Assembly: GCA_964465145.1 (NCBI GenBank) | Contig: CAYXJR010000124.1 | Location: 1-9,225 of the forward strand | Source: JAUVKA01 sp964465145 | Lineage (GTDB): Bacteria; Bacteroidota; Bacteroidia; Bacteroidales; UBA12481 | DNA: 9,225 nt | Reading direction: 5' to 3' | Shown: positions 1 through 7,945 of the stretch, in pieces | Layout of the letters: the number at the start of each line of letters is the position of its first letter | How positions within the stretch are numbered: the first letter of the stretch is position 1 | Position numbers and translations under genes: made by a program | Notes under the pieces: model-generated | Seen by the model: only the letters and a program-made list of their open reading frames with translations | Database searches by the model: none | Told to the model about the DNA's origin: nothing

Positions 1-1930
1 TTCCGTTGGCTAAATAGCCCTCCGGGAAGGGCATTAAAACCACTCTGTCCAATGAAAATATCGTCATCATCCCAAGCTATTGGCGACATGATTTTTTTAT
101 TAACCGATCCTGATGACCGCCAACCCTCCTTTTCAATATCCTCCTCATTCATTCCGAGAGATTTTTCCATTTGTTTCCATTCCTGGTCGTCAGGCACATG
201 CCACCCTGCGGGGCAAGGATTATCTAACACCGATGGCCAGTTATAAAGAACCCCGTATTTGGTATAATTCTCTGTGCTCAAAGCTTCTTCGAGGCTGGTT
301 CCTTCATAACCATGGACATAAAAGTGTTTATCGACTAATGAATAGTCTGTACTCGAACTTACCTTCGGCAGCCAGGCCAGATTTTCAGCCATCCATGTTT
401 GATTGCCGATTTTCTTGTACTTGTATTCATGACCATCGCGTGTGTCGGTGAATATTCCATCGGGTGCAACACCGCCTGGTGGCAATGCCGTAACATTAAA
501 GTCAAAATCAGTACTCAAGCCTATGGCAGTTCCTGGTTCGACTTTATTCATAAATTCTGTCAAATCGGCTTCCCAAAAAGTGCTCTCAAGACGAGCTTTG
601 CTGTGTCCTTCTGTTGAATAAGCTATCCATTTACTATCCGGCGACCAGTACATAGATACTTTACTTGCCGGATCAGCTGCAGCGAGTTCAGTCACCTTTC
701 CATCTATTGGATTAACCAGATATATCTTAGAAATCAAATCTACCTCATCAGCCGGACCGTTAACTGCAATCCACTTTCCATCGGGCGACCAGTAAATTCC
801 ATCCAGATAGGTGCTGTTGCAAAGCTTCTGCCAATTGGTAATAACCCGAATATTTCCGTTGGGTATAGAAATGCTAATCAATTGATAATTATAACAGGCC
901 AGGACGATTCCCTTTCCATCCGGTGACCAACTCCAGGAATCAACGGAATCGTGGGTCATAAGAACCTCTCCGTCTGATACCCGGATAAGCCTGAATTGGG
1001 AATCCTCTAACCTGGTTGCTATAAGTTTTCCATCCGGTGACCAAAGGGCCATCATTTCTTTCTCAGGAGTATGAGTCAGTTTTACCGCATTTCCTCCGTC
1101 CGTATTGCATATCCAGATCTCTCCATCCGTGCAAACGGCAATCTTATCTCCGCCAGGCGACCATGAAAACCCCCAGGCATATCCAACATAATCCTTATAA
1201 ACTAGTATCGGTTCCTCTGTAATTTCTAAATCAGTTTTAGAAAAGAGGATTACTAAAAGATCCTTGGGATTTGTTCCTGCATTCTTTGCCACAATGATTT
1301 TAGAATAATCAGGTGAAAAAACAAAAAAAGAATAGGCCGACAATCCGATGATTTCCCGAAAATCCAGGTTGATTAAACTGATAAATCCTATTTTGGGTAC
1401 CCTATCTAATCCTGTGCCATAGGCGACGAGAGCTTTATTATCTGGCGACCAGCCCATTAAATACTGTCCCAATTGATTTTCCAATTCATAAGGCGGACCA
1501 CCAAAAGTTAAACCACTTTAAATGAGTTCTTTCCCTCGGAGGAGGGTCGGTAAAAATATATCTTATGGCTATCATCAGCCCACGAAACAAAATCTCCTAC
1601 CCCATCCGGGGTAATAAGTTTTTGTTCCTGGCCGTCTGCAAGGCGGAATAGGTATTTGTCGAGGGATGGCTGAGAAAACCATATAAATAAGAATTGGTAA
1701 CCTGTTCCATCGAACCATCTTCAGTGGACAGGATCCATAAACTAGACCGAGAGTTTCTCTCAAAGACAGAATAAATTAGTTTCTTGCTGTCAGGAGACCA
1801 ATTCAGGTCACGCCAATTCTGATCATGAATATTGGGGAACTCTCTAGCAGGCCCTGAAGGATAGCCAGTTTCGGGTGATATAATACAGGATAATCTTTCT
1901 CCTTCGGGATCCGGGATTTTTTGGTTTCAT
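1..1930 (-). pseudogene. PD40/TolB-like beta-propeller protein with C-terminal FISUMP domain, frame-broken and truncated by the window edge
   Basis: Reading the minus strand gives about nine propeller blade motifs of the W-S-P-D-x-K type. Their Trp (or Phe) codons lie near 1800, 1582, 1451, 1319, 1163, 1043, 929, 791 and 647, at 38-73 residue spacing. From about 460 to the left edge the same frame encodes a FISUMP domain: DTRDGHEY, IGNQTWMAENL, YGVLYNWPS and CPAGWHVPDDQEW are all recognisable. From 1517 down to 1 the frame is open. Upstream, the coding signal sits in a second frame (about 1680-1517, with WADDSHKIYFY) and a third (about 1916-1682, with WSPDSKKLIYS). The best start is ATG at 1930, behind AAGGAG, in yet another phase relative to the downstream coding. 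Each switch falls next to a short homopolymer (T6 at 1917-1922, A4 at 1675-1678, TTTAAA at 1517-1522). It could be a decaying gene or assembly indels. No signal peptide is evident. Function is unknown; such propellers usually bind proteins or glycans at the cell surface. The domain calls are strong, the status as a pseudogene is uncertain. Confidence 0.5.
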
Positions 1931-2017
1931 GGACTCCTTATCCAATTATTAGTAAATATCATCAAAATCAGCCACCTGCATGTCAAGAATGGATGAATTT
2001 TGTTAAGAATTGGTGAA

Positions 2018-2070
2018 GTAGAGACAGATCGTGATCTGTGTGTAGAGACAGATCATGATCTGTCTCTACA
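2018..2070. repeat. Dispersed palindromic repeat, one imperfect and one perfect hairpin unit
   Basis: Positions 2041-2070 form a perfect 30-bp palindrome with half-site TGTAGAGACAGATCA. Directly before it, 2018-2040 is a second, degraded copy that starts GTAGAGACAGATC and keeps only the inner palindrome (ACAGATC-GT-GATCTGT). The same 14 bases TGTAGAGACAGATC reappear at 9212-9225. The element lies between two divergent genes, so it is not placed as a terminator. It resembles the short mobile palindromic repeats (REP/MITE-like) found between genes in many bacteria; no coding sequence is inside. Confidence 0.8.
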
Positions 2071-2088
2071 GGTAAACGTAAACCTACA

Positions 2089-2123
2089 TTGCTGAAACAA
2101 CAGTTTAAAAAAATTTACCTTTG
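2089..2123 (+). promoter_or_regulatory. Possible Bacteroidota promoter for the YigZ-family gene
   Basis: TACCTTTG at 2116-2123 matches the TAnnTTTG -7 element of the Bacteroidota primary sigma factor. A TTG at 2089-2091 could serve as the -33 element, but the 24-base gap is longer than the usual 19-21. Transcription would then start near 2130, which leaves too little leader for ATG 2138 and favours ATG 2156. Confidence 0.4.
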
Positions 2124-2155
2124 CCACAAATTCAGGCATGATTTATCTGTTACTT

Positions 2156-2791
2156 ATGACACTTCAAAGCGATGAATACCAAACCCTGGCTTCGAATTCT
2201 CAAGGCTTTTTTAAGGACAGAGGAAGTAAATTTTTTGCCCATGCCTTTCCTGTATCCCAGGAGGAAGAAATTAAAGAGATATTAAAAGACCTTAGGAAAG
2301 AGTTCCACGATGCCCGGCATCATTGTTATGCCTATCGCCTTGGTGCTGGAAAGCTCATATACAGAGCTAACGATGACGGAGAGCCATCATCTTCTGCCGG
2401 CAAACCTATTTTGGGGCAAATTTTAAGCTATGACCTTACCGATATCCTTATCGTGGTGATCCGTTATTTTGGTGGCACCCTTCTTGGTGTTCCAGGCCTG
2501 ATCAATGCCTATAGAAGTGCTGCAAAAGACGCTATCGAAAATGGAGAGATCATAATTAAGACTGTCAACGATATTTTACTTGTAAGGTTCGATTACCTGG
2601 AGATGAACAATGTAATGCGTATTATTAAAGAGGAACAACCGAAGATGATTCATCAGGCATACGACCTGGAATGCCTTATACATCTGGAAGTGAGGAGGTC
2701 CCATACTTCCAGGCTGGTGAAAAAATTGAAAAAAATTGACAAGGCTGAGGTTAAAGTGATAGAAACCAAGGCACTCGATAATTGTGAATAA
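2156..2791 (+). CDS. yigZ: YigZ/IMPACT (UPF0029) family protein
   Basis: The 211-residue product, close to the usual length of about 200-210, has the two-domain YigZ layout. The N-terminal UPF0029/Impact domain (about residues 1-130) carries DARHHCYAYRLG (52-63), RANDDGEPSSSAGKPIL (70-86) and VIRYFGGTLLGVPGL (101-115), the family signature. The C-terminal part (about 140-211) fits the ferredoxin-like DUF1949 domain. The biochemical role in bacteria is not settled; the eukaryotic relative IMPACT regulates the GCN2 kinase, and a nucleic-acid or ribosome-linked role is often suggested for bacterial members. An in-frame ATG at 2138 would add MIYLLL, but MTLQSDEYQTL is the more family-like start and fits the TAnnTTTG element at 2116. 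It is a likely single-gene unit, 90 bases ahead of pyrB and divergent from the propeller gene. The family call is firm; the function is not. Confidence 0.92.
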   Translation: MTLQSDEYQTLASNSQGFFKDRGSKFFAHAFPVSQEEEIKEILKDLRKEFHDARHHCYAYRLGAGKLIYRANDDGEPSSSAGKPILGQILSYDLTDILIVVIRYFGGTLLGVPGLINAYRSAAKDAIENGEIIIKTVNDILLVRFDYLEMNNVMRIIKEEQPKMIHQAYDLECLIHLEVRRSHTSRLVKKLKKIDKAEVKVIETKALDNCE

Positions 2792-2881
2792 TTATTGATA
2801 AACATTGGATAAGGTTGAATTCGCTAAGCTTTACAATGCTTATTTTTATCGGATCAATCCCTAACTTGAAATTAAATATTC

Positions 2882-3790
2882 ATGAAAAACAGAAGCCTTG
2901 TATCAATTACCGATTATAGTGCCGAAGAGATCTTGAGTATTCTGGATCTGGCCGCTGAGTTTGAAAGGAATCCTGATCAGCGCCTCCTGGTAGGAAAAGT
3001 TGTCTCCACCCTGTTTTATGAACCCTCAACCCGCACCCGGCTGAGTTTTGAGTCTGCAATTAACCGGCTTGGCGGGAGCGTGATAGGATTTTCGGAAGCA
3101 TCATCATCAAGCGTATCAAAGGGTGAAACCTTAAAAGACACCATCCTCACAGTATCCAATTATAGCGATCTGATCGTTATGCGTCATCCTCTGGAGGGAA
3201 GCGCTAAATATGCCAGCGAAATAGCACCGGTACCGGTAATCAATGCCGGCGATGGAGCTCATCAACATCCTACGCAAACGCTTCTGGATCTATATTCAAT
3301 TTTTAAAACCCAGGGAACTCTTGAAAACCTTAACATCTGCCTGGTTGGTGATTTGAAATATGGGAGGACAGTCCACTCTCTACTGATGGCGATGTCGCAT
3401 TTCAATCCCGTGTTTAATTTCATTGCACCCGGCGAGCTCAGAATGCCTGATGAATATAAATTATTCCTGGACCAAAAAGGCATTAAGTATTACGAGCACA
3501 GGGATCTGGATGAAAATATCAAGTATGCCGATATCATTTACATGACAAGGGTACAAAGGGAGAGGTTTGCTGACCCCGTGGAATATGAAAAGGTGAAAAA
3601 TGTTTATATCCTCAGGAATGAGATGCTGGAAGGCACCAAAGACAATATGAGGATACTTCATCCATTGCCCAGGGTCAATGAAATTCACCCGGATGTAGAC
3701 CAAAATCCTAAAGCTTATTATTTCACCCAGGCCCTGAATGGAGTATACACCCGGATGGCGATTATTGCCAAGATTCTTGGCGTTAAATAA
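2882..3790 (+). CDS. pyrB: Aspartate carbamoyltransferase catalytic subunit
   Basis: This cytoplasmic enzyme condenses carbamoyl phosphate with L-aspartate to N-carbamoyl-L-aspartate, the committed step of de novo pyrimidine synthesis. The 302-residue length is normal. The carbamoyl-phosphate site is visible as YEPSTRTR (46-53), with SVSKGET (77-83) forming the 80s loop, MRHP (100-103) and HQHPTQTLLDL (127-137). The aspartate domain has GDLKYGRTVHSL (156-167), MTRVQRERF (221-229) and LHPLPRVNEI (259-268). No catalytic residue appears to be missing. It overlaps pyrI by one base (TAATG), so the two subunits are translationally coupled, as expected for the holoenzyme. Upstream, 2792-2881 shows no obvious attenuator or hairpin; a weak -7-like TATTTTTA lies at 2841-2848 with TTG at 2815-2817. 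Confidence 0.98.
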   Translation: MKNRSLVSITDYSAEEILSILDLAAEFERNPDQRLLVGKVVSTLFYEPSTRTRLSFESAINRLGGSVIGFSEASSSSVSKGETLKDTILTVSNYSDLIVMRHPLEGSAKYASEIAPVPVINAGDGAHQHPTQTLLDLYSIFKTQGTLENLNICLVGDLKYGRTVHSLLMAMSHFNPVFNFIAPGELRMPDEYKLFLDQKGIKYYEHRDLDENIKYADIIYMTRVQRERFADPVEYEKVKNVYILRNEMLEGTKDNMRILHPLPRVNEIHPDVDQNPKAYYFTQALNGVYTRMAIIAKILGVK

Positions 3791-4281
3791 TGGGTAAAAC
3801 TAAATATCAAAATCAAGCGATCATGGAAGTCAAAAAAGAACTGAAAGTCAGTGCAATAAAGGATGGTACTGTTATCGATCATATTCCCTCTGAAAACCTT
3901 TTCAAAGTAATATCCATCCTTCGATTGGACAAGACCAAACACCAGGTCACCTTTGGTTCGAATTTAGAAAGCAAGCAGTTCGGGAAAAAGGCCATCATCA
4001 AGGTGGCAGGTATATTCTTCGAGGATAATGAAATCAACAAGATCTCCCTTGTTGCCCCAGATGCTAAATTGAATATTATAGAAAATTATCAGGTAGTCGA
4101 AAAAAAAGCTGTAAAAGTTCCGGATGAAATTGTAGCTATCGCAAAATGCATGAACCCAAAATGCATTACCAATAATGAGGAAATGGTTACAAGATTTGAA
4201 ATTGTTGTGAAAAAGCCGGTTGAGCTTAAATGTATTTATTGCGAGAAAATTACCGATAGCAAGAACCTTGTCATACTTTAA
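3790..4281 (+). CDS. pyrI: Aspartate carbamoyltransferase regulatory subunit
   Basis: The 163-residue product is the allosteric partner of PyrB, which binds CTP/ATP in its N-terminal domain and docks on the catalytic trimer through a zinc domain. The nucleotide-binding part shows LKVSAIKDGTVIDHIPSENLFKV (about 18-40) and the zinc ribbon has its four cysteines at C120, C125, C148 and C151 in the expected CxxxxC...CxxC arrangement. The start at 3790 overlaps the pyrB stop (TAATG). An internal ATG at 3823 would give a shorter N-terminus still holding the whole conserved domain, so the first 11 residues are the only uncertain part. With all zinc ligands present, a classical feedback-regulated PyrB6-PyrI6-type holoenzyme is inferred. 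The gap to the next gene is 63 bases with no convincing terminator. Confidence 0.97.
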   Translation: MGKTKYQNQAIMEVKKELKVSAIKDGTVIDHIPSENLFKVISILRLDKTKHQVTFGSNLESKQFGKKAIIKVAGIFFEDNEINKISLVAPDAKLNIIENYQVVEKKAVKVPDEIVAIAKCMNPKCITNNEEMVTRFEIVVKKPVELKCIYCEKITDSKNLVIL

Positions 4282-4321
4282 CCTTAACTTTTTTTAACTA
4301 TTTTCGAGGCTCGGTTTTCTG

Positions 4322-4329
4322 TATTTTCG
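4322..4329 (+). promoter_or_regulatory. Weak -7-like element before the barrel gene
   Basis: TATTTTCG matches TAnnTTTG at five of six fixed positions, 15 bases before the ATG at 4345. No -33 element at a good distance was found, so read-through from pyrBI is also possible. Confidence 0.25.
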
Positions 4330-4344
4330 TGAAAAATTCAGAAC

Positions 4345-5604
4345 ATGCTAAACCGAACCTTACTATTCCTGTTATCAATAGTATTTATTACCAATATTAC
4401 TGTCGCCCAAGAGTCTAATGACAGTAATATAAGAGATGCTGCAATCAAGGTCTTTGTTGATTGTTATAAATGTGACGAAGATTTTATCCGTCGTGAAATC
4501 CCTTACGTAAATTATGTTCGAGATCGTAAAGAAGCTGATGTTCATATCCTGGTAACCACCGAGTCAACCGGTTCAGGTGGTACTGAATACCAGATAAACT
4601 ATCTGGGCCAAGGAGATTATGAAGGTATTAAAGACCGGGTATTTTATATAAGCAATGCTGATGACACTAATGAAACCCGGCGAGAAGGCAGAACAAATAT
4701 GATGGCATTAGGGCTTATGCAATTTGTGTCAAAAACACCATTAGCTGGGAAAATAAAAATATCCTACGACAATAACGGCCAAGAGAAGGTTCAAGAGGAA
4801 ATAGTAGTAGACAAATGGAATAGCTGGGTCTTTGATACTGATATGTCATTGGATTACGATCAACAGGAAACATATGTCAATCCAGATGTTGAAACTGACT
4901 TTCGGATTGAAAAGGTTACACCCGACTGGAAAGTTGAAATTGCTGCGGGCTATGATTACACCCTGAGGAAATATATATACGAGGACACTGTTTACCAGTC
5001 AGTTAGAAACAATGCTACCTTTCGGCACCTTTTGGTAAAAAGCCTGGGCAACCATTGGTCTGTGGGTGGTAGGATTTATGTCAATTCCGATACTTATCAA
5101 AACCGCGGATTTGCCTGGTCGTTATATCCTGCAGTTGAATATAATGTCTTCCCCTACTATGAGTCCAGCCAAAAGCAGTTTAGATTTCAATATCGGATTG
5201 GCTATGGTTATAATTATTATACTGAAGAGACGATTTATAATAAAATGGAAGAAGGCTTATTCGGACAGTCACTATCTGTTGCATATGAAATGCGCCAGCC
5301 ATGGGGTTCAATAAACACCTCACTATCAGGGTTCAACTATCTGTATGACTTTTCCAAGAATAATGTTCAATTACGCAGCTGGATATATATCAGACTTTTG
5401 AAGGGATTATCACTTAGTCTGTCAGGTTCAGCCAGATTTATTCACGATCAGCTATCACTGCCAAAATCAGATGCTACTGCTGAGGAAGTTTTACTCAGGC
5501 AGCGTCAGTTAGCAACTAATTACTCTTATAATCTTAAAATAGGATTTAGCTATACTTTTGGATCTATCTATAACAATGTCGTGAATCCTCGTTTTGGGGA
5601 TTAA
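4345..5604 (+). CDS. Uncharacterised secreted protein with probable outer-membrane beta-barrel
   Basis: The 419-residue product begins with a clear signal peptide (LLFLLSIVFITNITVAQ, cleavage probably after A21). Residues about 30-160 form a soluble domain with VFVDCYKCDEDFIRREIP (37-54), NYVRDRKEADVHILVTTEST (56-75) and GSGGTEY (77-83). The Cys pair C40/C43 and the YVRDRKEADVHIL stretch look like conserved family motifs. I have the impression of having seen similar proteins annotated as hypothetical in other Bacteroidota, but cannot confirm it. From about 183 to the end, alternating aromatic and polar strands (for example FRFQYRIGYGYNYYT, LRSWIYIRLLKGLSLSLSG, YNLKIGFSYTFG) suggest a barrel of about ten to twelve strands in the outer membrane. 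It follows pyrI by 63 bases but has no evident metabolic link to it. Function is unknown. Confidence 0.85.
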   Translation: MLNRTLLFLLSIVFITNITVAQESNDSNIRDAAIKVFVDCYKCDEDFIRREIPYVNYVRDRKEADVHILVTTESTGSGGTEYQINYLGQGDYEGIKDRVFYISNADDTNETRREGRTNMMALGLMQFVSKTPLAGKIKISYDNNGQEKVQEEIVVDKWNSWVFDTDMSLDYDQQETYVNPDVETDFRIEKVTPDWKVEIAAGYDYTLRKYIYEDTVYQSVRNNATFRHLLVKSLGNHWSVGGRIYVNSDTYQNRGFAWSLYPAVEYNVFPYYESSQKQFRFQYRIGYGYNYYTEETIYNKMEEGLFGQSLSVAYEMRQPWGSINTSLSGFNYLYDFSKNNVQLRSWIYIRLLKGLSLSLSGSARFIHDQLSLPKSDATAEEVLLRQRQLATNYSYNLKIGFSYTFGSIYNNVVNPRFGD

Positions 5605-6063
5605 TCACCTGATCCGGTCTATGGCTTTTATCATCAGATAATCCCGGCGAATACCACGCCAGGCCAGAAGGCTTAGAATAAATGCAACAAGAGGCATCAC
5701 CGAAAAAAACATAAGCTTAATTTCCCCGGAAATTTCTTTGGCGCCAAGCCTGGCATAAAAGTATCCAAGTCCAAGAAGACCCACCAAAAGGATCATATTG
5801 TAAACAGTTAATCTCATCTGTAATAAGCGTTTCTTGTAAAGAAAAATGCTCACCAGACTAATCAATGTGATCAGACTTACCAGAAAAACCAGTGGGAGGC
5901 TGGGGAGAATAACCTCCCCAGCCCCGGCTGATTTCAATGCGCTTGCATACATAAGCCCCGATTCACCATTCGGTACCTCGATACTAATAACAGGCTTCAA
6001 AATAATTATGCCTGTGGCTACAGCACTCAGCAATAGAAAAAAATGTTGAATTCTCTGAATCAT
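5605..6063 (-). CDS. DUF4293-like four-helix integral membrane protein
   Basis: The 152-residue product starts MIQRIQHFFLLLSAVATGIII and ends IKAIDRIR, the ends I associate with the Bacteroidota DUF4293 family. Four hydrophobic segments are visible at about residues 7-24, 50-72, 82-99 and 114-132, with a short extracytoplasmic loop (about 25-48) between the first two and Arg/Lys-rich stretches consistent with a cytoplasmic C-terminus. A longer reading to ATG 6102 adds 13 residues (MNILLYFDVEDVN) that do not fit the family, so the start at 6063 is preferred. It lies downstream of the SPFH gene on the same strand (53 bases from this start) and is probably co-transcribed with it. Its TGA occupies 5605-5607, directly against the TAA of the opposing barrel gene. 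The function of the family is unknown to me. Confidence 0.85.
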   Translation of the reverse strand: MIQRIQHFFLLLSAVATGIIILKPVISIEVPNGESGLMYASALKSAGAGEVILPSLPLVFLVSLITLISLVSIFLYKKRLLQMRLTVYNMILLVGLLGLGYFYARLGAKEISGEIKLMFFSVMPLVAFILSLLAWRGIRRDYLMIKAIDRIR

Positions 6064-6116
6064 ATTAACGTCTTCTACATCAAAATAAAGCAAAATATTC
6101 AAGCATAATTAATCTG

Positions 6117-6941
6117 CTAATTACCGTTTAAAATCAATGGCAAGCCATCCGGACCGCTGCCAATAATGATAATTTTTGAATTCGGGGAACTTGCCAATTG
6201 CAGTGTGGTTTCAATGCCTCGCATTTTGAGCAGGCTTGGTGTCAAACTGCTGTTAATAATCTTATTGGCTGCCGCTTCCCCTTCTGCAGCAATCCTTTTT
6301 CTTTCAGCTTCGGAAGTTTCCTTCTCAAGCTTGAACTTATAGGCAAGAGCCTCTTGTTCAGTTGTCAGTTTGGTCTCGATAGCTGTCTTGATTTCAGTCG
6401 GAAGGTTTATCGCCTTAATCAATAAAGCCCTCATCTCAATATAGTTACTCTTAAGAATAATTTCCGTTTCCTTAATAATATCATCTTCCACCTCTTTCCT
6501 TTTGGTAGAATATATCTCCTCAGCAGTATATCTTCCTGCTACTTTTCGAACAGACGATCTCACTTCCGGTTTTACTAATTGCTGCAGATAACCCAGCCCG
6601 AATGTCTCGTGCAGATTTCCTATTTTTTCATAAATCGGGTTGAAACGTACCGATACATCCATGTTAATCGACAATCCATTTTTGTCAAGAATATCCATGG
6701 TTTCCTCACTTTGCTGCTCCTTGACATTGTAAATAAACAATTTATTCCATGGTGCAATTATTTTAAAACCCGGATTGAAAATATGATCTTTATCCAAACC
6801 AGAAGTCAGAGGGCGAAAAATAACCCCCCTGTCACCTGGTTGCAATGTTTTGAACATACGTGATCCGAAAATGATTAAAGCCAGAACAATGATCACCGCG
6901 GCGATAATAAAAGGAGATAGGCGCTTATTAATGTTTTCCAT
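6117..6941 (-). CDS. Prohibitin-like SPFH domain membrane protein
   Basis: The 274-residue product has one N-terminal membrane anchor (about 9-27), then an SPFH/Band 7 domain (about 33-200) with QPGDRGVIFRPLTSGL (34-49), NPGFKIIAPW (56-65), the typical beta-rich MDVSVRF (94-100) and the helical YLQQLVKPEVRSSVRKVAGRYTAEEI (118-143). A charged Glu/Lys/Ala-rich coiled coil follows (about 185-230) and a short hydrophobic tail. This is the architecture and length of bacterial prohibitins, which assemble into large membrane rings associated with lipid microdomains or membrane protease control. No NfeD partner or FtsH gene is in the window. It leads a probable two-gene unit with the DUF4293-like gene and diverges from the nucleoside phosphorylase gene over 116 bases. 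ATG 6941 is the only sensible start; there is no Shine-Dalgarno, only an A/T-rich leader. Confidence 0.93.
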   Translation of the reverse strand: MENINKRLSPFIIAAVIIVLALIIFGSRMFKTLQPGDRGVIFRPLTSGLDKDHIFNPGFKIIAPWNKLFIYNVKEQQSEETMDILDKNGLSINMDVSVRFNPIYEKIGNLHETFGLGYLQQLVKPEVRSSVRKVAGRYTAEEIYSTKRKEVEDDIIKETEIILKSNYIEMRALLIKAINLPTEIKTAIETKLTTEQEALAYKFKLEKETSEAERKRIAAEGEAAANKIINSSLTPSLLKMRGIETTLQLASSPNSKIIIIGSGPDGLPLILNGN

Positions 6942-6965
6942 GATTAAATATTTTTAATGTGTTAA

Positions 6966-6973
6966 CAAAAGTA
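6966..6973 (-). promoter_or_regulatory. -7 element for the SPFH operon
   Basis: On the minus strand 6973-6966 reads TACTTTTG, a full match to TAnnTTTG, 24 bases before the ATG. At the expected -33 distance only a TTA (6997-6995) is present, so the upstream half is poor. Confidence 0.45.
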
Positions 6974-7014
6974 AGCAAAATTATTGCTTTAGTCTAACCG
7001 GAACTATGACTGCA

Positions 7015-7044
7015 TTGACAGTTCTATATTTTTTGATAGCTTTG
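7015..7044 (+). promoter_or_regulatory. Bacteroidota-type promoter for the nucleoside phosphorylase operon
   Basis: TTG at 7015-7017 and TAGCTTTG at 7037-7044 are separated by 19 bases, matching the -33/-7 (TTG, TAnnTTTG, spacing 19-21) consensus of the phylum's housekeeping sigma factor. Transcription would start near 7051, leaving a leader of only about seven bases before ATG 7058. It is the best promoter match in the window. Confidence 0.6.
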
Positions 7045-7057
7045 AAAAAAGCATCAA

Positions 7058-7945
7058 ATGGAGCGCCATTACGAAGAAACTGAACTGATACTTAATCCGG
7101 ATGGATCAATTTTCCATCTGCACATATTGCCTGAACACATTGCAGACCATATTATTCTTGTTGGGGATCCTGACCGGGTGGATATGATAGGAAGTTTTTT
7201 TTCCAAAATCCTATACAAGGTAAGGAACAGGGAATTCTTTACTCTTACAGGCTTCTTCAAGGAAAAAATGATCACGGTCATATCAACCGGAATCGGAACA
7301 GATAATATCGATATTGTTATCAATGAATTGGATGCCCTGGTAAATATCGACCTTAAAACCCGAAAGGATTTTGCAAAAAAAAAGCAGCTCATGATATTCA
7401 GGATTGGAACGTCTGGGGCCATCCAGGCAGACATACCTCCCGGAACATTTATGGCAAGCAAGTTTGCTCTGGGCTTCGACGGACTTCTGAATTTTTACAG
7501 GGATAGGGATCTCGTTTCTAATCTTGAGATGGAAGAGGCTTTTACGAATCAAACAAATTGGGATTCCCGGTTTCCGGCACCCTATATATGTGAATGTTCA
7601 CCCCTGCTGCTTAAAGGGTTTGAAAATTTCACCAAACAAGGAATAACTATCAGTGCCAATGGGTTTTATGGGCCACAAGGCCGGGATCTAAGGGCTCGAC
7701 TGGCCTTTCCTGAGCTTAACAGAAAACTAACAAACTTTGATTATAACTCGCTTAAGATCACCAACTTCGAGATGGAAGGTTCTGCAATTTACGGACTGTC
7801 ACGAATTCTCGGACACCAGGCCCTGACCATTTGCCTTATCATTGCTAACAGAGAGAGTAAAGAATTCCTTCAGGATTACAAACCAGTAATGAAAAAACTT
7901 ATTGAACTTTGCCTGAACGCAATAATAAATACTCAGGAGGTATGA
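7058..7945 (+). CDS. Nucleoside phosphorylase, NP-I family (uridine phosphorylase-like)
   Basis: The 295-residue product belongs to the NP-I (PNP/UDP) fold, which splits nucleosides with phosphate into base plus (deoxy)ribose 1-phosphate for salvage. Visible motifs are GDPDRV (36-41) and RIGTSGAIQ (115-123) for phosphate, GIGTDN (78-83), NGFYGPQGRD (201-210) corresponding to the QxR base-recognition segment of uridine phosphorylase, and FEMEGSAIYGL (237-247) holding the ribose-binding Met/Glu. The QGR motif favours a pyrimidine (uridine) substrate, but this is inference from family patterns. At about 295 residues it is longer than the roughly 250 of E. coli Udp, as in Bacteroidota homologues annotated only as nucleoside phosphorylase, so no symbol is given. 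Its TGA overlaps the next ATG (ATGA). A short leader follows the promoter at 7015-7044. Confidence 0.92.
   Translation: MERHYEETELILNPDGSIFHLHILPEHIADHIILVGDPDRVDMIGSFFSKILYKVRNREFFTLTGFFKEKMITVISTGIGTDNIDIVINELDALVNIDLKTRKDFAKKKQLMIFRIGTSGAIQADIPPGTFMASKFALGFDGLLNFYRDRDLVSNLEMEEAFTNQTNWDSRFPAPYICECSPLLLKGFENFTKQGITISANGFYGPQGRDLRARLAFPELNRKLTNFDYNSLKITNFEMEGSAIYGLSRILGHQALTICLIIANRESKEFLQDYKPVMKKLIELCLNAIINTQEV

Noticed and set aside
52..617. Plus-strand open frames opposite the FISUMP region
   Set aside because: They are antisense to a well-supported coding frame and show no family-like motifs.
1575..1763. Short minus-strand open frame of 62 codons inside the propeller gene
   Set aside because: It is in the wrong frame relative to the flanking blade motifs; the residues read as Pro/Arg/Cys-rich noise.
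2018..2070. The palindrome as a rho-independent terminator
   Set aside because: It lies between divergent genes and has no T run on the relevant side.
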